64,000 bases of DNA from Pythium myriotylum (GCA_023091665.1 JALJCQ010000013.1:2542001-2606000), one strand, 5' to 3'. Positions 1 to 11,690 are shown, counted from the stretch's first letter. Notes: generated by a model from the sequence alone, not told the origin. Numbers and translations: made by a program.

Positions 1-125
1 TTCCAAACGCAGCTCACAGGGGCTGGATAACGCGAGGACCAGCCAGAAACCAACAGTCTAGCGTCGTAATTCGCATGTCTCCCCGAATAGAGCATCCTCT
101 GGAGTTACTGTTGAGATTTCCTATG

Positions 126-2243
126 TTACGCTATTTCGTATCCTACGCTCTTCGCCAGTTGCTTGACTTTTGCGATCGCATCACGGTCGGAAAAAGTCGC
201 CAGTAGGGAGATAAGTTCTTCGTACACTTCAAGCGGAAATCGGGCCTCCATTGGAGCCTCTCGGACGCTGCTTCGGCCTTGATGGAGCAGTAAGAAAGTA
301 CGCACAAGTTCCGCAGCCTCGGAGTTGCCTTCGCAACGATTCATGAGAGCCAGCAACTGGTAAGGCGTGATTAGGAAACCGTCACATTCCATGTTGTATG
401 CGACCTGAAGAGTCCTCTCCACAAGTCCCACTTTTGTGCCGACACGGATAAGTGCAGCATACATCCCTTTCGGAATGCGGAGCCCGGCAGCAAGCGTCTC
501 CCGAAAAAGGGAAAAGCATATATCAATGCCATGTGCACCGTACAGACCATCTATCACGACGTCAAAATATTTCTCGTCGGTCTCGACGCCAGATCTCTCC
601 ATGTCCTTCAAGGTTTGCACGATACCCGACAGGTGGGCATTTGTCGCGTACACAAACCCGAGTGCGGTGAAAGTCTTGACGTCAAGATTTACGTTTTGGT
701 CTTTCATCGCTGTCACTAGGGCCATGGCATCGTTGATCTGGCGGTGGCGTCCACAGGTGGCGAGTAATGACGTGAAGACGTGCATGTTGGGCGTCAATTG
801 CAGCTCCAAGAAGACTTCCATGAGTTCAAAAATGTCCGAGAAAGGAGCCTCCCGGTAATTTTCGACCATTTCAACCATCGTGATGTGATCCGGCATAATA
901 CGCGGGTTCTCTAACATGTGTGCAAAAAGATCTTTTGCGAGATCAAACGACTTGGTCTCGGCTAAGCAGCCCAGAGCGTCATTGTACTGCTCGACGGGTA
1001 GAAACCACTGGCCATTTGACGCGATCTCAACAGCAAATGCATCGTCCAGAACTTCTTCAAGAAACGTCACGTCGTGAGTTGCATGGCAAAAACGAATAGC
1101 TGAACCGAAACCGGCATTACGAGCCACGTTGTCGCTGACCATTTGGCGATAAATGTCTCGGAATAGCGCGTCGTCGTGTAGAGACCGACAAGCCTTGAGG
1201 ATATTGACGTATATGTTTTCGTCTGGTCGAACAAGTCGCTGCTCTGGCCACCTTGATTTGCCCTCGCTGGGTTGGTCATCATTTGTCATCGCATGAAATA
1301 GACGTAGTGCCATTCGATCATTGCCCACAGCAACGCAGCTTTGGACGGCGGCACCAAGAACCCGCTCGAATTTGGGGCGATCCTTTGAAGGGCAAAGTTT
1401 CCATGATTCGAACCACTCAATGATACGGTCGACATAACGAGTCAAATCGGTGCCCGTCTGTGCGCAGCTTCGAACGGCTGAAATCCACATCTGTGGTTGG
1501 ATTTGATCCAAGGGGATTTTCGTTTCACGCCGCATCAACAAATCATCCGCTAGGGAGACAACCTCCCCAAAACGCCACTTTGCCTGCATGTTTGACATCA
1601 AGTTGCCCAACACTTGTGGAGGCATTGGTACAGTTGAGATCTCCAGACCTTGGTGGAATCGAACAAGATAGCGCGCCTCTCGAAACATCTTGATATTCGC
1701 GCAACCGTTCACGAGCGAAATGACGATCGTGGCGGCGAATTCGCTGCCGTATTTTTGCCGCAAACCCGTGAGGATCTTGACAATATCCTTCTCGCTAGAC
1801 AAGTGAGATCGCTGGCGCATTAGCGTGAAGAGCAAGTCGCTCCAGAGCTGTTCGCTGGCGTTTTCAGCTTCAAAGCCCATCACCAAGTGAATCAGCGTGC
1901 GGGCGCCTCTCGCATCGTCCTTCCTGATGCGGTTTTGCAGAGCCACGTTCCAAGCGACCACATCCGTTGACGCGAGCAGCTCCACTTCGTTCTCTTTGGC
2001 AAGCTCGGCGCAGATCGCGACGAAGTCTCGAGAGTGGGTGCGGCTCGCAAGCAACGCGCGCACGCGCGCATCCGCCACGCGCAGGCGTCGGCGCGGTCGC
2101 TCGGGCGGCGACTCGTGCTGCTTCAAGCGCCGTTCGCCGGGCTGCGGCGGCTGTCGCGACTGAGCGGCGACGGGCGCGAGCGTCGAGAAGCACTCGGCGC
2201 GCGCAGGCAGTCGGCGCGAGGCGGCGGCGAGGGCACGGCGCAT
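126..2243 (-). CDS. Pentatricopeptide repeat (PPR) protein, probably mitochondrial
   Basis: Single-exon protein of 705 residues. The N-terminus (MRRALAAASRRLPARAECFS) is rich in Arg, Ala and Ser and lacks acidic residues, as expected for a mitochondrial presequence. From about residue 150 onward it has repeated helix pairs with PPR-like signatures, such as TFTALGFVYATNAHLSGIVQ and MYAALIRVGTKVGLVERTLQ. PPR proteins of this size bind organellar RNA and help in processing, stability or translation; that role is inferred from the family. No catalytic C-terminal domain (DYW, SMR or nuclease) is visible. The next gene starts about 150 bp away on the opposite strand, so the two may share a promoter region. 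Individual repeats are degenerate, so the number of units cannot be given by eye. Confidence 0.75.
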   Translation of the reverse strand: MRRALAAASRRLPARAECFSTLAPVAAQSRQPPQPGERRLKQHESPPERPRRRLRVADARVRALLASRTHSRDFVAICAELAKENEVELLASTDVVAWNVALQNRIRKDDARGARTLIHLVMGFEAENASEQLWSDLLFTLMRQRSHLSSEKDIVKILTGLRQKYGSEFAATIVISLVNGCANIKMFREARYLVRFHQGLEISTVPMPPQVLGNLMSNMQAKWRFGEVVSLADDLLMRRETKIPLDQIQPQMWISAVRSCAQTGTDLTRYVDRIIEWFESWKLCPSKDRPKFERVLGAAVQSCVAVGNDRMALRLFHAMTNDDQPSEGKSRWPEQRLVRPDENIYVNILKACRSLHDDALFRDIYRQMVSDNVARNAGFGSAIRFCHATHDVTFLEEVLDDAFAVEIASNGQWFLPVEQYNDALGCLAETKSFDLAKDLFAHMLENPRIMPDHITMVEMVENYREAPFSDIFELMEVFLELQLTPNMHVFTSLLATCGRHRQINDAMALVTAMKDQNVNLDVKTFTALGFVYATNAHLSGIVQTLKDMERSGVETDEKYFDVVIDGLYGAHGIDICFSLFRETLAAGLRIPKGMYAALIRVGTKVGLVERTLQVAYNMECDGFLITPYQLLALMNRCEGNSEAAELVRTFLLLHQGRSSVREAPMEARFPLEVYEELISLLATFSDRDAIAKVKQLAKSVGYEIA

Positions 2244-2392
2244 CGTGGGCCGTCACTGACAGCTTCCACCACCCACGGTCGTTCGCTGTGTGGGCCACGC
2301 CGGCCGTGCCGCTGCTAAGTACGCGCGCACTTCGACGGGCGTTCTGCTTGTCTGTGTGACATGGATTCGGTCAGTGGGAAACCAAGAGGAAC

Positions 2393-5300
2393 ATGGCACC
2401 GCGGTTCGCCTTCCGCGCGAGGTGAGTGGGCGCGCGCGGGGGCTGCGGGCGTCGCCAGTGACGCGTGGCTCTTGCAGCAAGTTCCGCAACATCGAGTGCA
2501 AGCCGGCGAGCCGCGACGCGAGCTACGACCAGCTGCAGGTGACGAACGCTGCGGTCGAGGGCAACGCGGTAACCGCGACCGTCGATCGCTTTGCATTTGC
2601 GCACCAAATCGACGGTGAGGATCTTGCGTCCAGTAGGGAGATCTCCGATCGCACTAATATCGCGCTCGGGTGGTTCAAGGTGGTGCTGCGATTCAAGTCA
2701 AGGCACTACGCGACACCGGCAAAGACACTGCGGCCATCGTAAGACTTCTGTGGGTTTCTGTCGACTGCTCTCCCTGCACTGATGTCGTCAACCGTCGGTA
2801 TGATAGCCCCCACTTCTGCGAGGCCACTCAGCGCGGGTAAACACCTTGCAATTTTCGCCATTCCACCCAGCGGTTCTGCTATCTGGCAGCGCCGATACGA
2901 CCGTCAAGGTGAGTGCAGTTGAGTGAACTCGCGATGAGACGTGTGACAAACGGCAATCCAACGGTGTGCCAGGTCTGGAAGCTTCATGACGATCCTGATA
3001 TGTCCGAGATTCAGTCCTCGTGTGCGACAATTGTGGATGCAACATCTTCTCTGGTAGACGTGAAATGGCACACTTCCGCAGCAGATATAGCAGCTGCCGC
3101 GAGCCACCGCGAAGTGCTAGTCCTAGATCTCACCTCCGATTCTGTTGCGTTTCGAACAGTCTCCGAAGATACCAACGGGGATACTTTTACGAGCTTGTCT
3201 TGGAACTACGACGGAAGCTTGCTTCTCAATAGCTCGTCGAACCAACATGTTCGCATATACGATCCTCGTATGCCAGCAGGAACCACGGTTGACGATTTCA
3301 AGGCTCACTCTGGTCGACGTCGTCCCACAAGTATCGTCTGGTGTGGTCGTCGCGATCTTTTCATCACAAGTGGGTGTGATCCTATGCAGGATCGGGAGCT
3401 CAAGCTTTGGGATCCGCGAGATCTCACAAAGGCCGTGGCCCGTGAGCGCCTTGATAGCAGCATCGGCCAACTTTTCCCGCTGTACGACACTGACCTCGAC
3501 CTCGTCTACGTCTTGGGAAAAGGTGATCGCAGCGTGCGAGCTTATGAAGTCGACAACGCCGGGATGCATAAACTGAGTCAAACTTTGGTTCCTCACATGA
3601 CCCACGCTGCTGGACTTGTACCAAAGCAGGCTTACAACACACGCGAATGCGAGGTCGCCCGTGTACTTAATCTAAGCGTGAATGGTGGATCGACAGGCGG
3701 GATTTGTGACGTGCTATCTTTTACTGTGCCGAGGAAGGACGCATTCAGCGAATTCCAGCAAGATTTGTATCCGGACACGCTCGCACGAAGTGCGGCGCTG
3801 GGTGCGGAAGAATGGATAAACGGTCAAAATGCAGTCCCGATTCTCGAGAAGGTGTCCCCAACGCCTGAAACGTCCGTGTCAAATGATGGGAGAGGACTTA
3901 ATCTTGTCTTCGGAAGCCAAGCAAACGGATCATCCCCAGCGCCATCCAGTTGGAGTTCCAGTTTCCCCAGCCAAGGAGTGAACACAACCCCGACCAATGC
4001 CGCTTGGGGTGAGCCAGCGGCTTCGACATGGGGGGGAGGAGTTGCAAGCGCGTGGGGTAGTTCTGGGACAACTCCTGAGAAATCAACAACAACGAGTAGC
4101 GCTAGTGGTTGGGGATCTAAGACTACAGCATGGAATGCACCAGCACCCTCCCCGATCTCAAGCACTGCCCCTACTGCGCGCCCTATCCAGTGGTTTACCC
4201 CTCGTGTTGAAGACACTAAGTCGGCCGACTCGCCTCCTCAAGAATCGACTGTTGCGGCTTTGTCTAGCACTCCTGTGCCAGAAAAGATCGCTCGCTTCAC
4301 TTCATCACAAGGCCATAGAGTAAGTGCCCTCTGGCTACACGGATAACCTGAACCATTTTGTCTAACAGAAGGTTTACTTGTAGCTCAAATACATAAAAGG
4401 GAAACAGAGCACACGCAACGATGCTTTGAATCTTGGGGATAAAGTTGCAACCTCCAACTGCATCAAATCGAATGGCAAGTACGTAGCCACTCCAGTGATG
4501 GGAGCTGGTGGACCAGTGCTGGTGACCTTGCTTGGAGCCTACGGACGTGTGTCTACCGACGACTTGGTTCTCGACGGACACAAAGCCACGGTTACGGACG
4601 TCGCGTTCCACCCTTTTGATTCAGAAATATTGGCGACCGGTTCTGGAGATTCGACGATTTCAATCTGGAAACTCGATCAGGAGCAAAAGTCTTCACCATT
4701 GCACCAACTACGTGGACACACAAAGGGCATCAAATCCCTTGAGTTCCATCCTCGTGCCGCTGATGTTTTATGCTCCACTTCACAGGATTTGAGCATTCGA
4801 CTTTGGGACGTAGAAGTTGGTACTGAGCGCGTGTGTTTCACTGGCAAACTGGAAGAACCGGTATGGAATGCTGCATTCAACCCCGACGGAAGCCTCTTCG
4901 CGACATCGAGTCGTGCACGTCTTGTGCGAGTGTTCGATCCACGTGCCACCACGGCAAATACCATGGTGGCGTTGGGCTGCGGCTTTGATTCCATCCGTCC
5001 CCAGTACGTCCAGTGGCTCTCGCCCACACATCTAATCACACTAGGCACGACAGGAGCGCCTCGTCATGAAACCCAATTGCGCATCTGGGACGCGCGTAGT
5101 CTTGTCGATCCGCTGTCTACTACGACAATCGATTCTTCAGCAGCTGAGAGCTACCCGTTCTACGACGCGTCTTCGCACGTCTTGTTTCTTGCTGGTACCG
5201 GTGGGCGCCATATCTGGAGTTACGAGATTGTCGATACAACGACTGTTCACGCCAATCTTCCGTTTATTGCGGATGGATTGCAGACAATTAGCGCGGCTAC

Positions 5301-5802
5301 ATTGCTTCCGAAGCGACTGTGCGATCTGCGATCAGTCGAAATCGACCGTCTTCTGCTCCTCCGAGGCAACGCAATTGAGAGTGTGTCATTCACGCTGCCG
5401 CGAAATGAGAAGCTGCGGCAGTACTTCCAAGACGACGTCTATGGAGATGTCCCCGTCAACACACCTTCTCTGTCTGCAGCTCAGTGGTTTAATGGTGACG
5501 AGGTTGTTGTTCAATACGAGACGTTACGGCCGTCCGATATGACCCCGCTTTCCGAGAAGCCTGAAGAACTCAACAAGCCGATCCCAATGAGTCAACAGTT
5601 CCGCGCGAAGTGGGAGGCAGAAGAGCGAGAGAAAAAACTGAAGGCCGAGAACTTGCAGCGTCTTCAGGTAAGTAGTTTAGCTCGGGAGCTCCCGGTTTCA
5701 CCACGTACTGAGACTGTGTCTCAGGCCCTGGCAGAGCAACCCACTCTTCATGCGAACGCCAGTCGTAGACGAGATGAAAGTGATGAGGAGTGGGATGATT
5801 AG
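2393..5802 (+). CDS. Coronin-7/POD-1-like tandem WD40 protein (multi-exon)
   Basis: Deduced exons: 2393-2421, 2478-2614, 2680-2738, 2807-2908, 2973-4319 and 4384-5802; introns are 56-68 bp with GT-AG ends. A further in-phase 57-bp GT-AG segment at 5668-5724 may be a seventh intron. The start MAPRFAFRA is followed by the coronin signature SKFRNIECKP, and the first propeller contains LLSGSADTTVKVW across the exon 4/5 junction. A Ser/Trp/Gly-rich linker (about 3,900-4,260) leads to a second coronin unit: FTSSQGHR, an RSTRN-like segment, then DGHKATVTDVAFHPFDSEIL and LRGHTKGIKSLEFHP. Two complete coronin propellers in one chain identify the coronin-7 (POD-1/Dictyostelium corB) type. Such proteins act in actin dynamics and Golgi or endosomal trafficking. 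The tail is charged and helical. Confidence 0.85.
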
Positions 5803-6028
5803 AGAGTGGGTAACATTGAGACGTTAGTTTACAGTTGCTTAGGCGGAGAATTCGCTGCCTGAATAGATACGTGACGCCTTCTTATACTTCTGTGATGAAG
5901 ACATCGTGGAGCCTTCGGTGCACTCGGGCGAAATACTCCTGACCACCCAGCGTTGTAACTTGATCAATTTGTTGTTGCAGTTTTTCTTCCGTCACCTGTG
6001 GATGCAATCACGAAAATTTGAGACGAAA

Positions 6029-9000
6029 CTACTCTCGCTGGCTTCCCGCAGCATTACTCACCGCTCCATAGCTAACCTGAATTCGCTTAGTAAAGTCGGT
6101 GAAAGGCCAAAGAGAACGAAGGCGATGGCCAATGCTGAACTTCAGCCCATCGATCATTGTACCATCTGGCAACATTCGAGGGAAACGCGTAAACTCGATC
6201 CACAACTCATGCTCCCCGTCGCGCGATTTGATTCGCATCGCACTCAATGTCGAGATCGATCGAAGCTCTCTGAGATATTGGTAGGCCCGATTCAGTTTGA
6301 CGCTCAAAGTCGCCAACTGCGTCGAAATAACACCCGAGTCTTGAGAGCCTGTAACGATTTGGTTCAATGATTCCTTCGTCAGTATGGAAGCCGCAATTGA
6401 CGAGACTGCGTCGACTTGGTCATCGTGATGTGGATCATTTTGCGTGATCGCTTTGTGGTGTGTCTTTCTTGTGAGAATTGGTACAACTAAAAAGTTGGTG
6501 CCCTGCGACGTGACTTCGACCGAAACTTGAATTTCGACAGAGAAGAAAACGTCATCGAACCGAGAAAGGAGAGAAAGCTTGACGTTGGTAGCTGACAAAA
6601 CTTTCCACATGCCCACATTCTCACGAACCGCGAGAACTTCCTCTAGTTCGAGAACTTGCCCTCGAAGCTTGGATTCGGTTTTGTCCGAAAGATCAGCGTG
6701 AGGTGATGCGAGCTCAATCGAGGAGAGTTGCTGTTCTAACACTGAAGCCTCAAGGGACAGTGACGAACATGTTTTTTCGAGCGCTTCTACTGATGAGAGG
6801 TAGTCCCGTTGAACATTTTGTTGCTCTTCAATGCCATCGAGTAGTTGCTCCATCTGACGCTCACGTTCCATTTGTTCACGGATAAGTCGTAGTTCGTCAT
6901 CTCGATGAGAACGATCAATCTCGAGCATTGATCGAAGTGCCTTCACATCACTTACAAGCTTATTCTCGCACGAAACGAGACTGTCACAGAACCTCTTTTC
7001 AAAGCGACTTCGCCACTGGCAATACGCGCTACGGACTCTCAGAGTCTCAATGCCGTGAAGGCTTTGAACCATCTCGTTGATTCGAGAGAGAGTGGTTTCA
7101 TCATCGGTAGAGAACATGCGAGACACTTTCTCGCGACGAAGAGCTGTTAGGGTATCCGCAAATCCGCCACACCACGAACTGATTTCGCTTGTGGCAAATC
7201 GCAAATCCGAGAGCGCTGCATCTGCAACACACGCGCGTTGAACTGTTGATCCCAACAACTCGAAATCAGCGCTTTCGACAGTCTCCCTTGCGTGATCTAT
7301 AAGTTTGATTCGTGCGAGAACTTCCTCAATCAACATTGGATCTGGTAATCTCACTGGTGATGGGCTGGGAGAACCATGAATCAAAGGTGACGGAGCGCTC
7401 AATACCGGTACTTTTGAAGGAGTCGTTTGCTCGGTTGTAACAACTTCTCGCGTCTTCGGCGTTCCAGATCCAAATCGCTCGAATTTGGATGAGAGGTTAA
7501 CAACAAGCGACTTACGCTTCTTGTCGTACTCTGAGTCACTTTCTCCATCCGAGTCAAGACTCATCATGCTGTGCGCAGAGCTAGAACGTCTGTCTTCATC
7601 CTCACCCTCAGCAATAGGATCGAGACTGTTGTCATGACTTTGAGCAAAGTCGGATGCACTCTTAGGAGGTGTTGTATCTCCTTCTTCACTTTCCTTAGCC
7701 AATTCACCGAGAGTACCCATCTGCAACGTATCGTCGTCATCAAACAAATCACTACTATCAGCCCGGGGGCGCCGTTCGCTTGTCTTCGCGTTCTCTACCT
7801 CGTACGTTTCCTCAACAAGATCGCGTAGAGTACCAAGTTCTATCGTAGCCTCTGACAGCGGTGAGTCAACGAAGAGAGAGTCCTGTCGTGCAGCAATTCG
7901 CGAAGATTTCCGCGGAGAATCGTTTTGTCTCGCATCACGAGCGCCTGATTGCAGGATGGCAGCTGCTGCTGCTTGGTTAGTAAAATCCCCAGTGAGTTCC
8001 ATATCTTCTCCATCATCGGATGATGCAGACGAATCTGCGTAAGCAAGACGAGCACGGTGATCGGGTTCTCCGCTGAGAAATGAAGTTTTCTGAGGGGCCA
8101 ATTTGGTTGAGTTTGCGACTGCAGCAGCAACAGCAGCAGCCTCAAAGGCTCTCCTGTTCCGTGCTGCCACGAGAGGGGACTGTTGTTGGGTTGATCCAGA
8201 CGCAGCACTGAGGCGCCTCTGCCGGCGTGCATTCGCTTGGTTGTCTAGGGGACTCACACCGCGGAGGCTGTAACGACGTCGGGATCGAGTCGATACTGAC
8301 GGCTCTACACTGAGCTTGTGCTTATTTCGTGATCCAACCGCATTATCATCATCCGAGGACTCTTGCCCGTCCACCTCATCTAGAATGGATGTGTTTAATG
8401 AAGTCTCATCATCGTCTTCAGATGCGGGAGGACTTTTCTCATGCAGTGGGAACATCGCACGTGCATCCCGAGCTGGCATAGGCGTCATCGACGTCGAGGG
8501 TGAGCCGAGATTGAACTCGGCACCTTGGGATGGTCCAAAGTTGACCGACTTGTTCGGTGTTGTTTGATCGCTTCGCTTCGCCTTGCGAGCACTCAAACAG
8601 CTCTTCAAAGGTGTCTTGTTTGTACGGTTTGTTGGCGGAGGAGAGAAGAGTGTGTCACGTTGATCAACCGCGACTTGCTTACTCTTTGGCGGCGTCACCT
8701 TACTAGACACAGAGTTTTCTCCATCAACCCTCCCACGCTTACTAGGTCCCGGCTCTTGTGGAGGTAGCGGCGATTTCGACGTGCGCTTCGTTGGTATGTT
8801 TGAACTCGCAGGCTCTATGCCATACTCACGGCGAAGCTCCGCGATATCACCGTCCCCGATAGTTTCGCGTCGATTCGTATTCATAGTAGTCGTAATCGGG
8901 CTAAACGCTGGGCCGTCACTCATCGTCGGTAGATCCGAGGGATCTAGAGTGGCTCTTCGTTTTCGGCTTCTCGTATTGGGAGACGGAGAGGCTCGGATTC

Positions 9001-9859
9001 GTCGAGCTGACGCAGGGGACGGTTCCAAATCTTCACCCACGACCCTCCTTTCCTCCTGGGCGTCTGACAGCATTAGCTCGATATCTGCAGGGTCGAGCGT
9101 AGCACGTCGTGGGGCACTGGCGCCTTTCGTCACCCGAGCGGTCGCTTTCTCGCCGTCATCGCCGTCATCTTCGTCATCATCGTCGTCGTCGCGTGACATG
9201 AGAGTCGAGGAGAAGAACGCGTCGGTGAAGCTGTCCTGCTCGACCGCCTGCTCGCTCTTCGCTCCTGCTCCGCTGCGCCGCCGCTTGCTGACGCGCTTGT
9301 CCACGGGCTGCTCCAGCGCCATCTTGGAGGACTCGAGGTACTGCTTGGTGCGCGCGACGTCGCTGAGGAGGCCGCTGATCACGTCTTCGTCGAGAGAGTC
9401 GCCCGTCATCTCGATTCCGAGCGCGGAGGCGACGGACGCGCGCCGGCTCTCGGCGCCAGGCTCGTTGAGTCCTCGGAGCATGGAGCGGATGGCTTCGGGC
9501 GAGACGGTGTCGCGTCGCGACGCAGTGAGCACCGAGTCGGTGATGCCTTCGCTGCTGAAGAAGTCGAGCGCCTTGGATGGCGACAGCGTGCGGCGGCGCT
9601 CGTTGCTGGCGGCGCGCGGCGAGCCCGCGGAGCCCGCCGCCAGTGCCTCGGGCGTCGCGAGCGCGCCGAGCTCGGCGTCGTCGCGCGCGCTGGCGGCGGG
9701 CGTGGGCGGCGCGTCGCGTCGCTCGGCCGCGTCGCCCAGGATCTCGCGCTGCAGCTGGCTCGTGATCGACTCGCCGCGCGCGGCCGCGGGCGCGCGGAGG
9801 TCGTACGCGGCGTCGCCCATGCTCCCTTCCCTCCTTTGGGCCGATGTCTCCATGTTCAA
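6029..9859 (-). CDS. KNL1/Spc105-like kinetochore scaffold protein
   Basis: Long single-exon protein of 1,276 residues. The first two thirds are disordered, acidic and rich in Ser and Pro. They contain repeated RR(A/E)T(L/I)-type motifs (RRATLDPADIELML, RRATLDPSDL, NRRETIGDGDIAEL) and one near-canonical MELT motif, MELTGDFT. The C-terminal third has a helical region (about residues 820-1060) resembling the Spc7/KNL1 coiled coil, then a mixed alpha/beta end compatible with the tandem RWD domains of KNL1. In known systems the MELT threonine is phosphorylated by Mps1 and recruits Bub3-Bub1 to unattached kinetochores, and the C-terminus binds the Mis12 complex. The assignment rests on motif and domain order, not overall identity. 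A generic coiled-coil protein is the alternative. Confidence 0.6.
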   Translation of the reverse strand: MNMETSAQRREGSMGDAAYDLRAPAAARGESITSQLQREILGDAAERRDAPPTPAASARDDAELGALATPEALAAGSAGSPRAASNERRRTLSPSKALDFFSSEGITDSVLTASRRDTVSPEAIRSMLRGLNEPGAESRRASVASALGIEMTGDSLDEDVISGLLSDVARTKQYLESSKMALEQPVDKRVSKRRRSGAGAKSEQAVEQDSFTDAFFSSTLMSRDDDDDDEDDGDDGEKATARVTKGASAPRRATLDPADIELMLSDAQEERRVVGEDLEPSPASARRIRASPSPNTRSRKRRATLDPSDLPTMSDGPAFSPITTTMNTNRRETIGDGDIAELRREYGIEPASSNIPTKRTSKSPLPPQEPGPSKRGRVDGENSVSSKVTPPKSKQVAVDQRDTLFSPPPTNRTNKTPLKSCLSARKAKRSDQTTPNKSVNFGPSQGAEFNLGSPSTSMTPMPARDARAMFPLHEKSPPASEDDDETSLNTSILDEVDGQESSDDDNAVGSRNKHKLSVEPSVSTRSRRRYSLRGVSPLDNQANARRQRRLSAASGSTQQQSPLVAARNRRAFEAAAVAAAVANSTKLAPQKTSFLSGEPDHRARLAYADSSASSDDGEDMELTGDFTNQAAAAAILQSGARDARQNDSPRKSSRIAARQDSLFVDSPLSEATIELGTLRDLVEETYEVENAKTSERRPRADSSDLFDDDDTLQMGTLGELAKESEEGDTTPPKSASDFAQSHDNSLDPIAEGEDEDRRSSSAHSMMSLDSDGESDSEYDKKRKSLVVNLSSKFERFGSGTPKTREVVTTEQTTPSKVPVLSAPSPLIHGSPSPSPVRLPDPMLIEEVLARIKLIDHARETVESADFELLGSTVQRACVADAALSDLRFATSEISSWCGGFADTLTALRREKVSRMFSTDDETTLSRINEMVQSLHGIETLRVRSAYCQWRSRFEKRFCDSLVSCENKLVSDVKALRSMLEIDRSHRDDELRLIREQMERERQMEQLLDGIEEQQNVQRDYLSSVEALEKTCSSLSLEASVLEQQLSSIELASPHADLSDKTESKLRGQVLELEEVLAVRENVGMWKVLSATNVKLSLLSRFDDVFFSVEIQVSVEVTSQGTNFLVVPILTRKTHHKAITQNDPHHDDQVDAVSSIAASILTKESLNQIVTGSQDSGVISTQLATLSVKLNRAYQYLRELRSISTLSAMRIKSRDGEHELWIEFTRFPRMLPDGTMIDGLKFSIGHRLRSLWPFTDFTKRIQVSYGAVSNAAGSQRE

Positions 9860-10046
9860 ACTTCCAAAACCTCACTGCCGAATAAAACCTCGCGGGGTAC
9901 GACGTGTTTGTACCAACCCGCGGACGTGGAGATAGTAGAGGTGTCGACAGCGTGCGTTCGATTGGCTGTGGGGAGATGGCCTCGCGCTAAGTACGATATC
10001 GTGAAGCGATGCGAGCCGCGCCACAACAGCCACGACTCTGGGGACC

Positions 10047-11690
10047 ATGGGCAAGCCCGAGACGAAGCGCGACGAGCCGCTGAGCAAAGAGGAGCGCAAG
10101 AGGGCCAAGAAGGCCAAGAAGGAGGCCAAGCTCCTCAAGCGCGCGCGCGAGGAGGAGGAGGAGACGCCCGTGGAGGAGGAGGAGGCGCCCGAGCCCAAGA
10201 AGAGCAAGAAGGACAAGAAGAAGAAGAACAAGAGCAAGCAGAGCGAGCACGACGTCGAGGCCGCGACCGACTTCAGCGCAGGACCCTTCCAGCAGCCGGC
10301 GCCGCGCGATACCAGCTTCAAGAAGGCCTTCTACACCGAGAGCACGACCACGGCCAAGATGACGGACGACGAGGTCGCCGCCTTCCACCAGAAGAACGAG
10401 ATGACCATCAGCGGCAACAACTGCCTCTACCGACCCGTGCGCACGTTCAAGGAGGTGCGGTTCGCCGACAAGTTCATGAGCGCCTGCGAAGGATTCGCGT
10501 CGCCGACGCCCATCCAGAGCCAGTGCTGGCCCATTCTCGCGTCAGGTCGAGATATCATCGGCATTGCCGAGACCGGCTCCGGAAAGACCTTGGCCTTTGC
10601 GATTCCCGGTCTCGTGCACATTGCTGCTCAGCCCGAGATCTCGTCCAAGATGCCCGGGCCGAGGATGCTGGTCGTGGCTCCGACACGGGAGCTGGCTATG
10701 CAGAGCGCAGACGTGATCCTCAAGGTCGGCAAGCTTGCTGGGCTCAAGACCGCGTGCATCTACGGTGGAGCGCCCAAGTTCGAGCAAAAGAAGTTGTTGC
10801 GTTCAGGTGTCCATGTTGTTGTCGCGACGCCCGGCCGCTTGAAGGATTTGGTTGAAGAAGGCGCATGCGATATGTCTCGAGTCACTTTTGTTGTGCTGGA
10901 TGAAGCCGACCGCATGCTTGACGATGGCTTCGAGAAGGACATTCGAATGATCATCGGCGCCACGCACGCCGAGCGACAAATCGCCATGTTTAGTGCAACT
11001 TGGCCGCAGTCTATTCAGAAGCTCGCCCACGAGTTCTTGACCGACCCAGTCAAGGTTACGATCGGCTCCGACGACCTCGCGGCAAGTCAGAATGTGACCC
11101 AGATTGTCGAGGTCGTTGAAGACCGTGCACGTGATGCCCGCGTCCACACGCTCTTGCAAAAGTACCACAGCAGCCGCAAGAACCTCGTGCTCGTGTTTGT
11201 TTTGTACAAGAAAGAAGCCGATCGCGTGGAGCGCGCTCTCCAGCAGCGAGGCTGGAACTGTGTAGCCATCCACGGTGATCGCTCCCAGCAGCAGCGTACC
11301 GAGGCCGTTGAGCAGTTCAAGAGTGGCCGTATTCCAATGCTCATCGCGACCGACGTGGCTGCACGAGGCCTCGACATTCGCGGCGTCGAATACGTCATTA
11401 ACTACTCCTTCCCGCTCACTATCGAAGACTACGTTCACCGCATTGGGCGAACCGGCCGTGGCGGCCAAAAGGGTACAGCCCACACCTTCTTCACGGCAAA
11501 CGACAAGCCTCGCGCGGGTGAACTCGTCAATTTGCTTCGCGACTCGAACCAGAAGGTACCGGAGGACTTGCTCAAGTTTGGCACGCACGTCAAGAAGAAG
11601 GAGCACAAGCTCTACGGAGCGTTCGCGAAGAACATCGATGCGAGCAAGAAAGCCACGAAGATTACTTTCGACAACAGCGATGATGAATAG
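10047..11690 (+). CDS. DEAD-box ATP-dependent RNA helicase, Dbp3-like
   Basis: Intronless, 547 residues. All helicase motifs are present: Q-motif region FASPTPIQSQCWP, motif I AETGSGKT (about residue 173), PTRELA, TPGRL, motif II DEAD (about 284), SAT (about 316), RGLD, and motif VI HRIGRTGR (about 464). The N-terminal extension of about 100 residues is a run of Lys/Glu blocks (KKAKKEAKLLKRAREEEEE), as in nucleolar Dbp3-type helicases that remodel pre-rRNA during large-subunit assembly. The role in ribosome biogenesis is inferred from this extension and the core; a DDX5/DDX17-type helicase is the alternative. The gene lies head-to-head with the KNL1-like gene, with fewer than 190 bp between start codons. 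Confidence 0.9.
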   Translation: MGKPETKRDEPLSKEERKRAKKAKKEAKLLKRAREEEEETPVEEEEAPEPKKSKKDKKKKNKSKQSEHDVEAATDFSAGPFQQPAPRDTSFKKAFYTESTTTAKMTDDEVAAFHQKNEMTISGNNCLYRPVRTFKEVRFADKFMSACEGFASPTPIQSQCWPILASGRDIIGIAETGSGKTLAFAIPGLVHIAAQPEISSKMPGPRMLVVAPTRELAMQSADVILKVGKLAGLKTACIYGGAPKFEQKKLLRSGVHVVVATPGRLKDLVEEGACDMSRVTFVVLDEADRMLDDGFEKDIRMIIGATHAERQIAMFSATWPQSIQKLAHEFLTDPVKVTIGSDDLAASQNVTQIVEVVEDRARDARVHTLLQKYHSSRKNLVLVFVLYKKEADRVERALQQRGWNCVAIHGDRSQQQRTEAVEQFKSGRIPMLIATDVAARGLDIRGVEYVINYSFPLTIEDYVHRIGRTGRGGQKGTAHTFFTANDKPRAGELVNLLRDSNQKVPEDLLKFGTHVKKKEHKLYGAFAKNIDASKKATKITFDNSDDE

